From the NCBI RefSeq assembly GCF_005153485.1, contig NZ_CP039740.1, positions 310,001 through 374,000 of the forward strand: a stretch of 64,000 nt of DNA, in the 5' to 3' direction. The notes under the pieces were generated by a model that was given only the letters and a program-made list of their open reading frames with translations, was not told where the DNA came from and ran no database searches. The translations under genes and the position numbers were made by a program. This document shows positions 26,846 through 34,700 of this stretch, piece after piece (within the stretch, counting starts at the first letter, position 1; every line of letters begins with the position of its first letter). Source of the DNA: Pseudolabrys sp. FHR47. Lineage in GTDB: Bacteria; Pseudomonadota; Alphaproteobacteria; Rhizobiales; Xanthobacteraceae.

Positions 26846-29452
26846 TTACGCCGCGCTGCGCTTTGTCGCGGCAATCTTGGCGGCCGGCGTCTCGACCGGA
26901 CGGCGCTGCTGTTCGGCGGGAAACGCGCAGGTAACGGTGGTGCCTTCACCGATGGTGGACTCGATCGTCACCGTGCCGCCATGCAGTTCGACGAAGGAAC
27001 GCACCAGCGACAGGCCGAGCCCGGTGCCACGATGCCCCGAACCTTTGGCGTCGGTCTCGAACAGGTCGAACACCTTGTCCTGACGCTCGGGCTCGATGCC
27101 GGGGCCGCGATCGCTGACGGCGAAGATCACGGTGTCGCCATGACGTTTCGCCGTCAGCGTCACAGTGGCGTTCGGCGGCGAAAAACCGACGGCGTTCGAC
27201 AACAGATTGAACAGCACCTGCTTCAGCCGCTTGGCGTCGGCGGTGAAGCTGCCGATATCGGAGGCGGCGACGATGTCGAGCGCTATGTGATTCGGGATCA
27301 GCCGGTCCTGCACGCCTTCGGCTGCTTCGAACATGCTGGCGCGAATATCGACCTGCGCCAGGTTCAGCGTCATCGCGCCGGCGTCAATGGTGGCGAGGTC
27401 GAGGATGTTGTTGATGATCGCCAGCAACGCATTGGTCGAAGTAGTGATGTAGCCGAGATATTCGCGCTGCTTCGCCGTCAGCGGACCGAATGCGGTGTCG
27501 CCGAGCAGATTGGCGAAGCCGATGATGTTGGTCAGCGGCGAGCGCAGTTCGTAGGAGACGTGGTGCACGAACTCGATCTTGATCGAGTCGGCGGCGACCA
27601 GCGCCTCGTTGCGTTCGCGCAGCGCGCGTTCGACGTTCACCGTATCGGTGACGTCCTGGAAGGTGACCAGCGTCGCACCGTCCGGCAGCGGCATGGTCGC
27701 CATGTCGATCATCATGCCGTCGCGGCGTTCGATGGTGGCGGCGACCGGCTCGCGATTGTCGATGCCGGTGATCGCGCTGCGCAATGTGCGCCACACCGCG
27801 CCGTCGTCATGCAAGGCCTGCGTCCAGGCGGTGACGGCTTCGACATGCGGATGGGTGTCGAGCGCTTCGGGTGTCAGCTTCCACATACTCTGAAACGCCG
27901 GATTGTGCAGGCGCACACGGCCGTCCGAGCCGAACACGGCGACGGCCTCACCGAGGTGGTCGAGCGTTTCGCTCTGCACCTTGATCAGCGCCTCGTAGCG
28001 GCGGCGCATCTCCAGGCGTTCGGTGACGTCGTCATAGAGATAAGTAACGCCGCCTTCCGGATTGGGCGTGGTGACGACGCGCAAGGTGCGGCCGTCCGGC
28101 AGGTGCCACATGTGCTCCTTCGGCTCGACGGCGCGATAGGCTTCGTAAAGCTGCTGCTTCCACTGCTTGAAGTCCTGCTCTTCCGGCAGTTTGCGCGCGC
28201 TCCGCAAGGTGTCGAGCACAGTGGTGTCGGTCGGCGCCTGCTCCAGCAGCGCCGGATCGAGATCGAACAGGACGCGGAACGCGGTGTTATAGAAGGCTAG
28301 TTTGCGGTCGGCGTTGAAGATGGCGACGCCGGTGGCGAGCTGGTCGAGTACGCGACGGTGCGCGTCCGTCATGCGCTTGAGTTCGGTGCGCATGGTCTCG
28401 GCTTCGGTGCGGTCGATCGCCATGCCGGCCGAGCCGGACGCGGTCGGCGCATCGACGACATCGAAGATGCGCCGCTCGCCGGCGACGACGGCCGGCAGGC
28501 GCCTGGCAAAGGCTTCGCCGCCGGCGCGCAGCCGCGCGATCTCGGCGCGCGCAGTGCGCTCCAGCATTTCCAGTTCGCGCGCGACGGCGTCGGTCGCGTC
28601 GCTGGCTTCGACCGCACGTGCATAGGCGCTGTTGGCGAAGATCAGCCGGCCGGCGGCATCGCGCGCCCAGACCGGCGCCGGCAGCGCCTCCAGCATGGCC
28701 TTCAGGGTATCGAGGTCGCCGGCGAGACGATCATGACGGGTCGAGACCTCGACCAATTCGCTTTCGATGCCGCTCACATCGCGCAGCCTGAGAATGGCGC
28801 GGCCGCCGAGCGCGCGGCCTTCGGCCTCCAGCGGCCGTCCGGCCAACGTGGTCAACGTCATGGTGAAGCCGCGGCCATCGCTGCGCAGGCGCGCGACTGC
28901 GTCGTCGAGGCGCTGGGCCGCCGCCGGCTCCAGCCAGGTGCCGAAAGCGAGCACCCGCGGCGTGCCCGCTCCGACGATCGACGTGTCGCCGATGATATCG
29001 GGTTCATCCGAGGCCGCCGGCCATGTCACGAGGACTTGCGGCTGCGACAGCAACAGTTGCTTGAGCCGATCGATCTCGGCCTGCATCGCCATCGCTTCGT
29101 CGCGCGATACCGAATTCTTGCGGTTGCCATAGCGGCTACGGGCGAGCGCGATGGTCGCCAGCACCGAGAAGCCGATCAGGCCGCCGATAATCGTCAGCGT
29201 TGCGAAGTCGTGGCGGGCAAACGACGTTGCGGCTTGCTCGATGGCAGGCTGGGCAAGAGCGGTCTTGCCGAATGCCGCCCATGCGGCGGCGATGAGCGCC
29301 GCGCGGGAAACGGATGTCAGGAATCCGCTTCGCTTCGGACGAGAGCGTTGCGCCCCGTTCGTCGTCCGGTGTGCTGCCGGCATTCCGATTGCCCCAAGAA
29401 CGTGGCAAGCGCGCAGCCATCGACGCATCGAACGGCGCTTCGTCCGGCCCAT
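26846..29452 (-). CDS. divL: Cell-cycle histidine-kinase-like protein DivL
   Basis: DivL modulates the CckA-CtrA cell-cycle phosphorelay in alphaproteobacteria. The protein has an N-terminal hydrophobic segment and membrane span (about residues 45-110), at least three PAS-like regions (about 255-475 and 490-615), a dimerisation helix and a HATPase_c domain (N box NLLSNAVGFSPP, G boxes DRGPGIEP and GTGLGLSLV). The phosphoacceptor position reads HVSYELRSPL: Tyr (codon 27551-27553) replaces His, the known DivL hallmark. The start is uncertain: ATG at 29452 is used, TTG at 29470 or an internal ATG at 29383 are possible. Confidence 0.9.
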   Translation of the reverse strand: MGRTKRRSMRRWLRACHVLGAIGMPAAHRTTNGAQRSRPKRSGFLTSVSRAALIAAAWAAFGKTALAQPAIEQAATSFARHDFATLTIIGGLIGFSVLATIALARSRYGNRKNSVSRDEAMAMQAEIDRLKQLLLSQPQVLVTWPAASDEPDIIGDTSIVGAGTPRVLAFGTWLEPAAAQRLDDAVARLRSDGRGFTMTLTTLAGRPLEAEGRALGGRAILRLRDVSGIESELVEVSTRHDRLAGDLDTLKAMLEALPAPVWARDAAGRLIFANSAYARAVEASDATDAVARELEMLERTARAEIARLRAGGEAFARRLPAVVAGERRIFDVVDAPTASGSAGMAIDRTEAETMRTELKRMTDAHRRVLDQLATGVAIFNADRKLAFYNTAFRVLFDLDPALLEQAPTDTTVLDTLRSARKLPEEQDFKQWKQQLYEAYRAVEPKEHMWHLPDGRTLRVVTTPNPEGGVTYLYDDVTERLEMRRRYEALIKVQSETLDHLGEAVAVFGSDGRVRLHNPAFQSMWKLTPEALDTHPHVEAVTAWTQALHDDGAVWRTLRSAITGIDNREPVAATIERRDGMMIDMATMPLPDGATLVTFQDVTDTVNVERALRERNEALVAADSIKIEFVHHVSYELRSPLTNIIGFANLLGDTAFGPLTAKQREYLGYITTSTNALLAIINNILDLATIDAGAMTLNLAQVDIRASMFEAAEGVQDRLIPNHIALDIVAASDIGSFTADAKRLKQVLFNLLSNAVGFSPPNATVTLTAKRHGDTVIFAVSDRGPGIEPERQDKVFDLFETDAKGSGHRGTGLGLSLVRSFVELHGGTVTIESTIGEGTTVTCAFPAEQQRRPVETPAAKIAATKRSAA

Positions 29453-29593
29453 CGCGGGAGCACCGGACAATGCGGATGCGATCGAGCCTATCGCTCGCGA
29501 ATCATTGGACTTTACCCCTCAGGCGAGTCGTGCCGAAAGAGTCCATAAGGGGAACGGAGCGAGGAGAGACGACGTTTTCGGCGCGCGCCGGAC

Positions 29594-30007
29594 TTAGGCC
29601 CTGTTGTGGCGCGCCCGCTTGGTCATGTCATCGACATTGATGCGGCCGAGCGCGGCCGAGAACGAGCGCTCGGCTTCGGCCAGAGCGGGTTGCACGATAT
29701 CGATCACCAGGCCCGAAGGCGGCACGGGCACGTCATCGGCTTCGTCGGTGCTGGAGGCGGCGCGCAGAATATCCTCGGCCGTGATGTGACGGTGTTCGCG
29801 CGCCAATTCGTAGCCGCCATGAGGGCCGCGAATGCCACGGAGGATACCGTCGCGTACCAGGGCCTGCAGGACCGGCTCGAGGTGGCGAGGGGGCAGCTTG
29901 TGGCGGGCGGCGAGGGCCTTGGCCGATACCGGACGGTCATCGGAGTTCATGGCCACATCGATTACAGCGGCAATGGCCAGAACGCCTTTGCGGGAAACGA
30001 GCGGCAT
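29594..30007 (-). CDS. Rrf2 family transcriptional regulator without cluster cysteines
   Basis: A 137-residue winged-helix regulator. The Rrf2 signature is clear: PVSAKALAARHKLPPRHLEPVLQAL recognition region (about 28-52) and the wing IRGPHGGYELAR (about 61-72). Members such as IscR and NsrR bind an Fe-S cluster through three Cys around residues 90-105; this protein has no Cys at all, so it must sense something else or nothing. ATG at 30007 is chosen over the frame opening at 30019. A palindrome overlapping the likely promoter (30028-30044) suggests autoregulation. It lies 84 nt downstream of dut, same strand. Confidence 0.88.
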   Translation of the reverse strand: MPLVSRKGVLAIAAVIDVAMNSDDRPVSAKALAARHKLPPRHLEPVLQALVRDGILRGIRGPHGGYELAREHRHITAEDILRAASSTDEADDVPVPPSGLVIDIVQPALAEAERSFSAALGRINVDDMTKRARHNRA

Positions 30008-30027
30008 TATCGGCACCACGGGAAGGT

Positions 30028-30044
30028 ATTACCCCCGTGGTAAT
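30028..30044. promoter_or_regulatory. Palindromic operator candidate of the Rrf2 gene
   Basis: ATTACC (30028-30033) and GGTAAT (30039-30044) are a perfect inverted repeat with a 5-nt spacer, 21-37 nt before the Rrf2 start. On the minus strand it follows a possible -10 (CTATTA), so binding would block transcription. Confidence 0.5.
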
Positions 30045-30091
30045 AGATTACAGTCGCCGGTCCGTCTAGCGAAAAGCGGCAAAATTTGTTC

Positions 30092-30544
30092 TCAACTCCC
30101 GGTAGAGCCGAATCCGCCGGACCCTCGGGCAGTTTGGTCGAGGGACGTCGTCACCGTAATCGTTGCGCGCGTAACGGTTGCGATCACGCACTGGGCGATG
30201 CGCATGCCGCGCGTGATAACAACCGAATCGGCACCGAGATTGACGAGCAGCACCTGCACCTCGCCGCGATAATCGGCGTCGATGGTGCCGGGTGAGTTGA
30301 GCACGGTGAGGCCGTGCTTCATCGCTAGTCCCGAGCGCGGCCGCACCTGGGCTTCGAAGCCTTCGGGCAGCGCGAATGCCAGTCCGGTCGGCACCAGCGC
30401 CCGCGTGCCGGGTGCGATAGTGAGCGGCGCGTCTTCCGGCACCGCGGCCGTGAGATCGAAGCCGGCGGCGAGCGCGCTTTGATAGGCGGGCAGCGGCAGG
30501 CCTTCGCCGTGCGGCAGGTGCATGATGCGGAGTTCGACGTTCAA
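30092..30544 (-). CDS. dut: dUTP diphosphatase
   Basis: It hydrolyses dUTP to dUMP, keeping uracil out of DNA and feeding thymidylate synthesis. The 150-residue trimeric-type enzyme has all five motifs: [14 protein letters not shown], the substrate-bed [10 protein letters not shown], an Arg-rich fourth motif and the C-terminal arm GSGGFGSTG. Its ATG overlaps the coaBC stop by 4 nt, the frequent coaBC-dut pairing. Confidence 0.96.
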   Translation of the reverse strand: MNVELRIMHLPHGEGLPLPAYQSALAAGFDLTAAVPEDAPLTIAPGTRALVPTGLAFALPEGFEAQVRPRSGLAMKHGLTVLNSPGTIDADYRGEVQVLLVNLGADSVVITRGMRIAQCVIATVTRATITVTTSLDQTARGSGGFGSTGS

Positions 30545-31935
30545 GTTCTATCCTTCCCAACGGCGGCGGCGATTTTCGCGATCAGCATCGCGGCGGCTTC
30601 TTCCTTGCTCTGCGGCGGCCAGTCGTCAACGCCGTTTGCCGTGACCAGGTGAATGGTGTTGCTGTCGCCGCCCATGATGCCGGTCGTCGGCGATACGTCA
30701 TTGGCGAGAATCCAGTCGCAGCCTTTTTTGGTGAGCTTGGCCTTGGCATTGGCGATGACGTTTTCGGTCTCGGCGGCAAAGCCGATCACCAGCGGCGGCC
30801 GGTTGTGGGTGCGGTGGGCGATGGTTGAAAGAATATCGGGATTTTCAGTCAGCGAAAATTGCGGCACCGCGGCGCCAGCCTGCTTCTTGATCTTCTGTTC
30901 GCCGGCATTGGCGACACGCCAGTCGGCGACAGCGGCGGCGAAGATCGCGACGTCAGCCGGCAGCGCCTTTTCCACTGCGCTCAGCATGTCGCGCGCGCTC
31001 TCGACGTCGACGACGTCCACGCCCTCGGGCTTGCGCAGGTTGACCGGGCCGCTGACGAGCGTCACGGCCGCGCCTGCATCGGCCGCTGCCGCCGCAATGG
31101 CATAACCCTGCTTGCCTGACGAGCGATTGGCGATATAGCGCACCGGATCGATCGGTTCATGGGTCGGGCCGGCGGTGATGAGAATACGTTTGCCCTTGAG
31201 CGGTTGCGACGCTGACACGGGCTTCAACAGACGATCGACCGCGCTGGCGATTTCGAGCGGCTCAGCCAGGCGGCCCTGGCCGCGTTCGCCGCGCTCCGCC
31301 ATCTCCCCGGAATTGGGCCCGATCAGCGAAACGCCGTCGGCCTTCAATTGCGTCAGATTGCGCTGCGTCGCCTTGTGCGACCACATCGCCGGGTTCATCG
31401 CGGGCGCCAGCAGGATCTTCGCTCGCGTTGCCAGCAGCACGGCGGTGGCAAGATCGGAAGCAAGGCCTTGCGCCATCTTTGCCATCAAGTCGGCCGTGGC
31501 CGGCGCGACGACGATCAAATCGGCTTCGCGCGCCAGGCGAATATGGCCGACGTCGAATTCGTGCTCGGGATTGAACAGATCGGTGTAGACGCGGCCGCCG
31601 ACCAGCGCTCCGGCGGCGAGCGGCGTGACGAATTGCGTCGCCGCTTCGGTGAGAATGCAGCGCACGGCATAGCCGCGCTCTTTGAGCCGGCGAATGAGAT
31701 CGAGCGATTTGTAGGCGGCGATGCCGCCGCCGATGATCAAGAGCACCCGAGGCGCGGTGGCCGCTGCTACGCCGGCGGCAGGAGCGGGGGGCTGCGCCGG
31801 GGCCTCGGTTTCGCCCGCCGCCTCGCGCAGGATGCTGCGCACCTCGTCCTCGACCGAGCGGCCATTGCGGGCGGCACGCAGGCGCAGTTGCTGCTTTAGG
31901 GCCTCGTCGAGCTGGCGGACGGTCAGTGACGCCAT
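30541..31935 (-). CDS. coaBC: CoaBC with an N-terminal ribbon-helix-helix domain
   Basis: Bifunctional enzyme of coenzyme A synthesis: CoaB joins 4'-phosphopantothenate to cysteine and CoaC decarboxylates the product with FMN. Residues about 65-240 are the flavoprotein part ([26 protein letters not shown] clamp), 245-460 the ligase ([26 protein letters not shown]). Ahead of these, residues 1-45 ([20 protein letters not shown], then [18 protein letters not shown]) look like the FitA-type ribbon-helix-helix of toxin-antitoxin repressors, joined by a Pro/Ala-rich linker. ATG at 31935 has GGAG 7 nt upstream. A perfect palindrome lies 38 nt before the start. Confidence 0.93.
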   Translation of the reverse strand: MASLTVRQLDEALKQQLRLRAARNGRSVEDEVRSILREAAGETEAPAQPPAPAAGVAAATAPRVLLIIGGGIAAYKSLDLIRRLKERGYAVRCILTEAATQFVTPLAAGALVGGRVYTDLFNPEHEFDVGHIRLAREADLIVVAPATADLMAKMAQGLASDLATAVLLATRAKILLAPAMNPAMWSHKATQRNLTQLKADGVSLIGPNSGEMAERGERGQGRLAEPLEIASAVDRLLKPVSASQPLKGKRILITAGPTHEPIDPVRYIANRSSGKQGYAIAAAAADAGAAVTLVSGPVNLRKPEGVDVVDVESARDMLSAVEKALPADVAIFAAAVADWRVANAGEQKIKKQAGAAVPQFSLTENPDILSTIAHRTHNRPPLVIGFAAETENVIANAKAKLTKKGCDWILANDVSPTTGIMGGDSNTIHLVTANGVDDWPPQSKEEAAAMLIAKIAAAVGKDRT

Positions 31936-31972
31936 CGAAAAACTCCACTGGATCAGCGTACTAGAAAGTATT

Positions 31973-31996
31973 GATTGCACTGATGCCAGTGCAATC
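31973..31996. promoter_or_regulatory. Perfect 10+4+10 palindrome upstream of coaBC
   Basis: GATTGCACTG (31973-31982) and CAGTGCAATC (31987-31996) are exact inverted copies around ATGC, 38-61 nt upstream of the coaBC ATG. It contains a TTGCAC that could act as a weak -35 on the minus strand. Size and symmetry fit a dimeric or tetrameric ribbon-helix-helix site. No T-run makes a terminator unlikely. Confidence 0.6.
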
Positions 31997-31999
31997 ATC

Positions 32000-32031
32000 G
32001 GAGACTATCTCATTTCTCGTTGACAGTCTCC
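32000..32031. promoter_or_regulatory. Second dyad in the coaBC-arsR divergent region
   Basis: GGAGACTATC (32000-32009) and GACAGTCTCC (32022-32031) are inverted with one mismatch around 12 nt. It overlaps the -35 of the arsR promoter and may be an operator of either side. Confidence 0.4.
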
Positions 32032-32048
32032 AACTCCGGCTCTATTTA
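32020..32048 (+). promoter_or_regulatory. Near-consensus promoter of the arsR operon
   Basis: A perfect TTGACA (32020-32025), a 17-nt spacer and TATTTA (32043-32048). Transcription should start around 32055, inside or next to the operator-like dyad at 32059-32080. Confidence 0.7.
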
Positions 32049-32058
32049 ACCGATCTGT

Positions 32059-32080
32059 TATTTAACACATTGGCTAAATA
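32059..32080. promoter_or_regulatory. ArsR-type operator candidate
   Basis: TATTTAAC (32059-32066) and GCTAAATA (32073-32080) are inverted with one mismatch around 6 nt, just before the arsR ATG at 32083. A partial third half-site TATTTAAC begins at 32043. AT-rich dyads at the transcription start are typical of ArsR autorepression. Confidence 0.55.
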
Positions 32081-32082
32081 AA

Positions 32083-32487
32083 ATGCCCGACACCGACCGT
32101 CTCAACGCCACCTTCGCTGCGCTCGCCGATCCGACGCGCCGCGCCATTTTGGCGCGCCTCGCGCTCGGCGAGACCTCGGTGCAGAAACTCGCCGAGCCGT
32201 TCGACATCAGCCTGCCCGCCATCTCGCGGCACCTGAAGGTGCTCGAACATGCCGGCCTCATCAGCCGCGGTCGCGACGCGCAGATGCGCCCGTGCCGGAT
32301 CGATACGGAAGGCCTCATCGGCGTCGATCACTGGCTCGCGGAATATCGCAAGCTCTGGAGCCAGAGCATGGACAAGCTCGAAAGCTATCTCGAGGTCATG
32401 AAGGCGCAGCAGGCCGATCGCCCGGCGCCGAAAAAGAAAACCCGTTCGGTGAAGCGTCAAGGAGGAAGCCATGCCCGCAAAGACTGA
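32083..32487 (+). CDS. ArsR family transcriptional regulator
   Basis: A 134-residue winged-helix repressor. The opening ALADPTRRAILARLALGETSV and the recognition helix SLPAISRHLKVLEHAGLI (about 44-61) are typical of the ArsR subgroup paired with AHSA1/SRPBCC genes, which usually lacks metal-binding Cys; here the only Cys is in RPCRID near residue 70. The C-terminus is Lys/Arg-rich. It overlaps the next gene by 17 nt. The inducer is unknown. Confidence 0.9.
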   Translation: MPDTDRLNATFAALADPTRRAILARLALGETSVQKLAEPFDISLPAISRHLKVLEHAGLISRGRDAQMRPCRIDTEGLIGVDHWLAEYRKLWSQSMDKLESYLEVMKAQQADRPAPKKKTRSVKRQGGSHARKD

Positions 32488-32962
32488 TCTCGATCTCAGC
32501 GATCCCGTTGCCATCAAGGGTACCCGCGAATTCGACGCGCCGGTTGAGTTGGTGTTTGCCGCCTTCACCGATCCGAAGCATCTGGCGCAATGGTGGGGGC
32601 CGAACGGCTTCACCACCACGACCTCGCATTTCGAGTTCAAGTCGGGTGGGACGTGGCGCTATGTCATGCATGGACCGGACGGCCGCGATTACAAGAACCT
32701 GATTACGTTCGAGGATATTCAGACGAACAAGCTTATTGCCTATCGCCACGGCGGCGGTGAGGGTGATCTGGAGCCGGTCAGGTTCTCTCAAACAATTGGC
32801 TTCGAGGACATCGGCGGCGGCCGCACACGCGTCGTCTGGCACGGCGTCTTCCCGGATGCGCAGATGCGCGATTTCGTCATCAAGGAATACGGCGCGGGAA
32901 AGGGTCTGCAGGAAACCACGGCGCGGCTCGCGGGCTATGTCGCCACCATGGCGCGGAGCTGA
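32471..32962 (+). CDS. SRPBCC (AHSA1-like) domain protein
   Basis: A 163-residue protein of the START-like/AHSA1 fold with the characteristic FDAPVELVFAAFTDPKHLAQWW start, followed by GPNGFTTTTSHFEF and a C-terminal helix. These domains bind small hydrophobic ligands; no catalytic role can be assigned. Its start lies inside arsR, so the pair is co-translated, and such arsR-SRPBCC pairs are common in soil bacteria. Confidence 0.88.
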   Translation: MPAKTDLDLSDPVAIKGTREFDAPVELVFAAFTDPKHLAQWWGPNGFTTTTSHFEFKSGGTWRYVMHGPDGRDYKNLITFEDIQTNKLIAYRHGGGEGDLEPVRFSQTIGFEDIGGGRTRVVWHGVFPDAQMRDFVIKEYGAGKGLQETTARLAGYVATMARS

Positions 32963-32966
32963 GCTC

Positions 32967-33635
32967 GTGACGCTCAAGCTCTACTATCATCCGTTGTCGT
33001 CCTACTGCCACAAGGCGCTGATCGCGCTATACGAGAACGACATTACGTTCGAGCCGATCGTGGTCGATCTCTCCAGCGAAGCGTCGAGTGCGCCGATGCG
33101 TGCGCTGTGGCCAGTCGGAAAATTTCCGGTTCTCAAGGACGAGAAGCGGGGCCACGCCATCGCCGAATCGAGCGTGATCATCGACTATCTCGACACGCAT
33201 TATGCGCACACGCGCCTGATCCCGGCGGATACCGATGCGGCCTGGCAGGCGCGGATGTGGGATCGCTTCTTCGATCTCTATGTCATGGAGAAGCAGGGCA
33301 AGCTCGTCGAAGACAATCTGCGTCCAGTCGAGGCGCGCGATCCTCATGGCGTCGCGAAGGCGAAGGAAGCGATCGGAAAATCTTACGCGATCTTCGAGGA
33401 CAAGATCGGCAACGGCATCTGGGCGTTGGGCGATAGCTACTCACTCGCCGATTGCGCTGCGTCGCCGGCCTTGTTCTACGCCAATTGCGCGGTGCCGATC
33501 ACCGACACGACGCCGAAGCTGAAGGCCTATTACGAGCGGCTGATGCGGCGGCCGTCCTATCTGCGTGCGCTCAAGGAAGCCGAGCCTTTCTTCGATTGGG
33601 TGCCGATGGACGTGAAACCGCGGCTGCCAGCCTGA
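32967..33635 (+). CDS. Glutathione S-transferase family protein
   Basis: A 222-residue GST-like protein: N-terminal thioredoxin fold with LKLYYHPLSSYCHKALIAL, where SSYC (residues 11-14) sits at the active-site position and the cis-Pro lies in GKFPVLKD; the glutathione-binding Glu-Ser is in IAESSVIIDYL. The C-terminal half is helical with the SLADCAASPALFYAN N-capping box. It starts with GTG at 32967, 4 nt after the SRPBCC stop, third gene of the arsR operon. Substrate unknown. Confidence 0.9.
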   Translation: MTLKLYYHPLSSYCHKALIALYENDITFEPIVVDLSSEASSAPMRALWPVGKFPVLKDEKRGHAIAESSVIIDYLDTHYAHTRLIPADTDAAWQARMWDRFFDLYVMEKQGKLVEDNLRPVEARDPHGVAKAKEAIGKSYAIFEDKIGNGIWALGDSYSLADCAASPALFYANCAVPITDTTPKLKAYYERLMRRPSYLRALKEAEPFFDWVPMDVKPRLPA

Positions 33636-33637
33636 CG

Positions 33638-34132
33638 CTACAGTAACGCCATCAGTGCCTTGCGCAGATCGTCGGCGCTGCCGTGCTTGATCTTGAACTC
33701 GAGCGCGGTGTGAGCCTCACGCCAGATCGGATAGGCCTCTGCCAGCAGGGCGCGGCCGGCGGGCGTGATGCCGAGGCGGCGGCTGCGCTTGTCGTCCTTG
33801 TCCACCGCGACGGTGACGAGCCCGCGCCGCTCCAGCGGCTTGAGGTTGGCGGTTAGCGTCGTGCGGTCCATCGCCAGAAGTTCCGCGACGCTGCCGATGG
33901 TCGGCGGTTCCGGACGATTGAGCGATGTCAGCAGCGAGAACTGGCCGCTGGTCAGATCGAGCGGCCGCAGAACCACGTCGAATCGCCGGGCCAGCGCCCG
34001 CGCCGCGCGCTGCACGTGCAGGCAGAGACAGGCGTCGCGCACCTCAATGGTCTTGTCGAACGGCAAGGCCGGCAGCGCGCTGGACTCGTGTCCGCGCGCC
34101 GCTTCCTGTTTCTTGCCGTGGCGTATTGACAT
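33638..34132 (-). CDS. MarR family transcriptional regulator
   Basis: A 164-residue winged-helix regulator. The MarR core runs from VRDACLCLHVQRAARALAR through the recognition helix MDRTTLTANLKPLERRGLV (about 90-108) and the wing DKDDKRSRRLGITPAG. Two Cys (CLC, residues about 35-37) near the dimer interface could sense oxidants or electrophiles; this is inference. The ATG at 34132 lies only 5 nt after a TATTAT -10 box, so the mRNA may be leaderless. It is divergent from the VOC/DUF899 cluster and convergent with GST. Confidence 0.9.
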   Translation of the reverse strand: MSIRHGKKQEAARGHESSALPALPFDKTIEVRDACLCLHVQRAARALARRFDVVLRPLDLTSGQFSLLTSLNRPEPPTIGSVAELLAMDRTTLTANLKPLERRGLVTVAVDKDDKRSRRLGITPAGRALLAEAYPIWREAHTALEFKIKHGSADDLRKALMALL

Positions 34133-34167
34133 ACCGGATAATATGTTGATATCAACCTATTTGTCAA
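34126..34167. promoter_or_regulatory. Overlapping divergent promoters around a MarR palindrome
   Basis: Minus strand: TTGACA (34167-34162), 18-nt spacer, TATTAT (34143-34138). Plus strand: TTGACA (34126-34131), 18-nt spacer, TATCAA (34150-34155). The perfect 12-bp palindrome GTTGATATCAAC (34145-34156) sits in both, so one bound MarR dimer could repress both directions. Confidence 0.65.
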
Positions 34168-34235
34168 GGCGAGCCCCATCGGGCGAGCCGCCTATGCACA
34201 GCGATGAAGGCTCGTCGCACCGGGAAGGAAACGAC

Positions 34236-34661
34236 ATGCAAGTTCAGCCCTATTTGAGTTTCGAAGGCCGCTGCGAGGAAGCGCTAGAGTTTTACAAGAA
34301 GGCCATCGGCGCGCAGGTTGAGGTCATGATGCGCTTCAAGGATGCGCCGGCCGACGGCGGCATGTCCGGTGATGGCTGTGCCGGTCCGATGCCGCCCGCC
34401 GACAAGATCATGCATTCGAGTTTCAAGGTCGGCGACAGCGTCGTGATGGCGACCGACGGCATGACCAGCGGCAAGCCCGATTTCAAAGGCATCTCGCTGG
34501 CGTTGTCAGTCAAAGACGATGCGGGGGCGAAGCGAATGTTTGACGCCCTGAGTAACGGTGGCGCCGTGATGCAGCCGCTGATGAAGACTTTCTTCGCATC
34601 CAGCTTCGGCATGGTGGCCGACAAGTTCGGCGTCTGCTGGATGGTGGTCACCGCGCCGTAA
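34236..34661 (+). CDS. VOC family protein (PhnB-like)
   Basis: A 141-residue vicinal-oxygen-chelate domain protein with the PhnB/YciA-type start MQVQPYLSFEGRCEEALEFY and KAIGAQVEVMMRF, and a C-terminal FGMVADKFGVCWMV. Such proteins include glyoxalases and dioxygenases, but this subgroup has no proven reaction. A GGGAAGGAA ribosome-binding site precedes the ATG. First gene of a five-gene run probably controlled by the divergent MarR. Confidence 0.88.
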   Translation: MQVQPYLSFEGRCEEALEFYKKAIGAQVEVMMRFKDAPADGGMSGDGCAGPMPPADKIMHSSFKVGDSVVMATDGMTSGKPDFKGISLALSVKDDAGAKRMFDALSNGGAVMQPLMKTFFASSFGMVADKFGVCWMVVTAP

Positions 34662-34700
34662 CGCGACTCAAGCCGGCAATTCGGGGCAAGGAGGAAAGTG

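Noticed and set aside
34145..34156. FixK/FNR box at the TTGATATCAA palindrome
   Set aside because: FNR boxes need TTGAT-N4-ATCAA; here the halves are contiguous, and a MarR gene adjacent explains the dyad.
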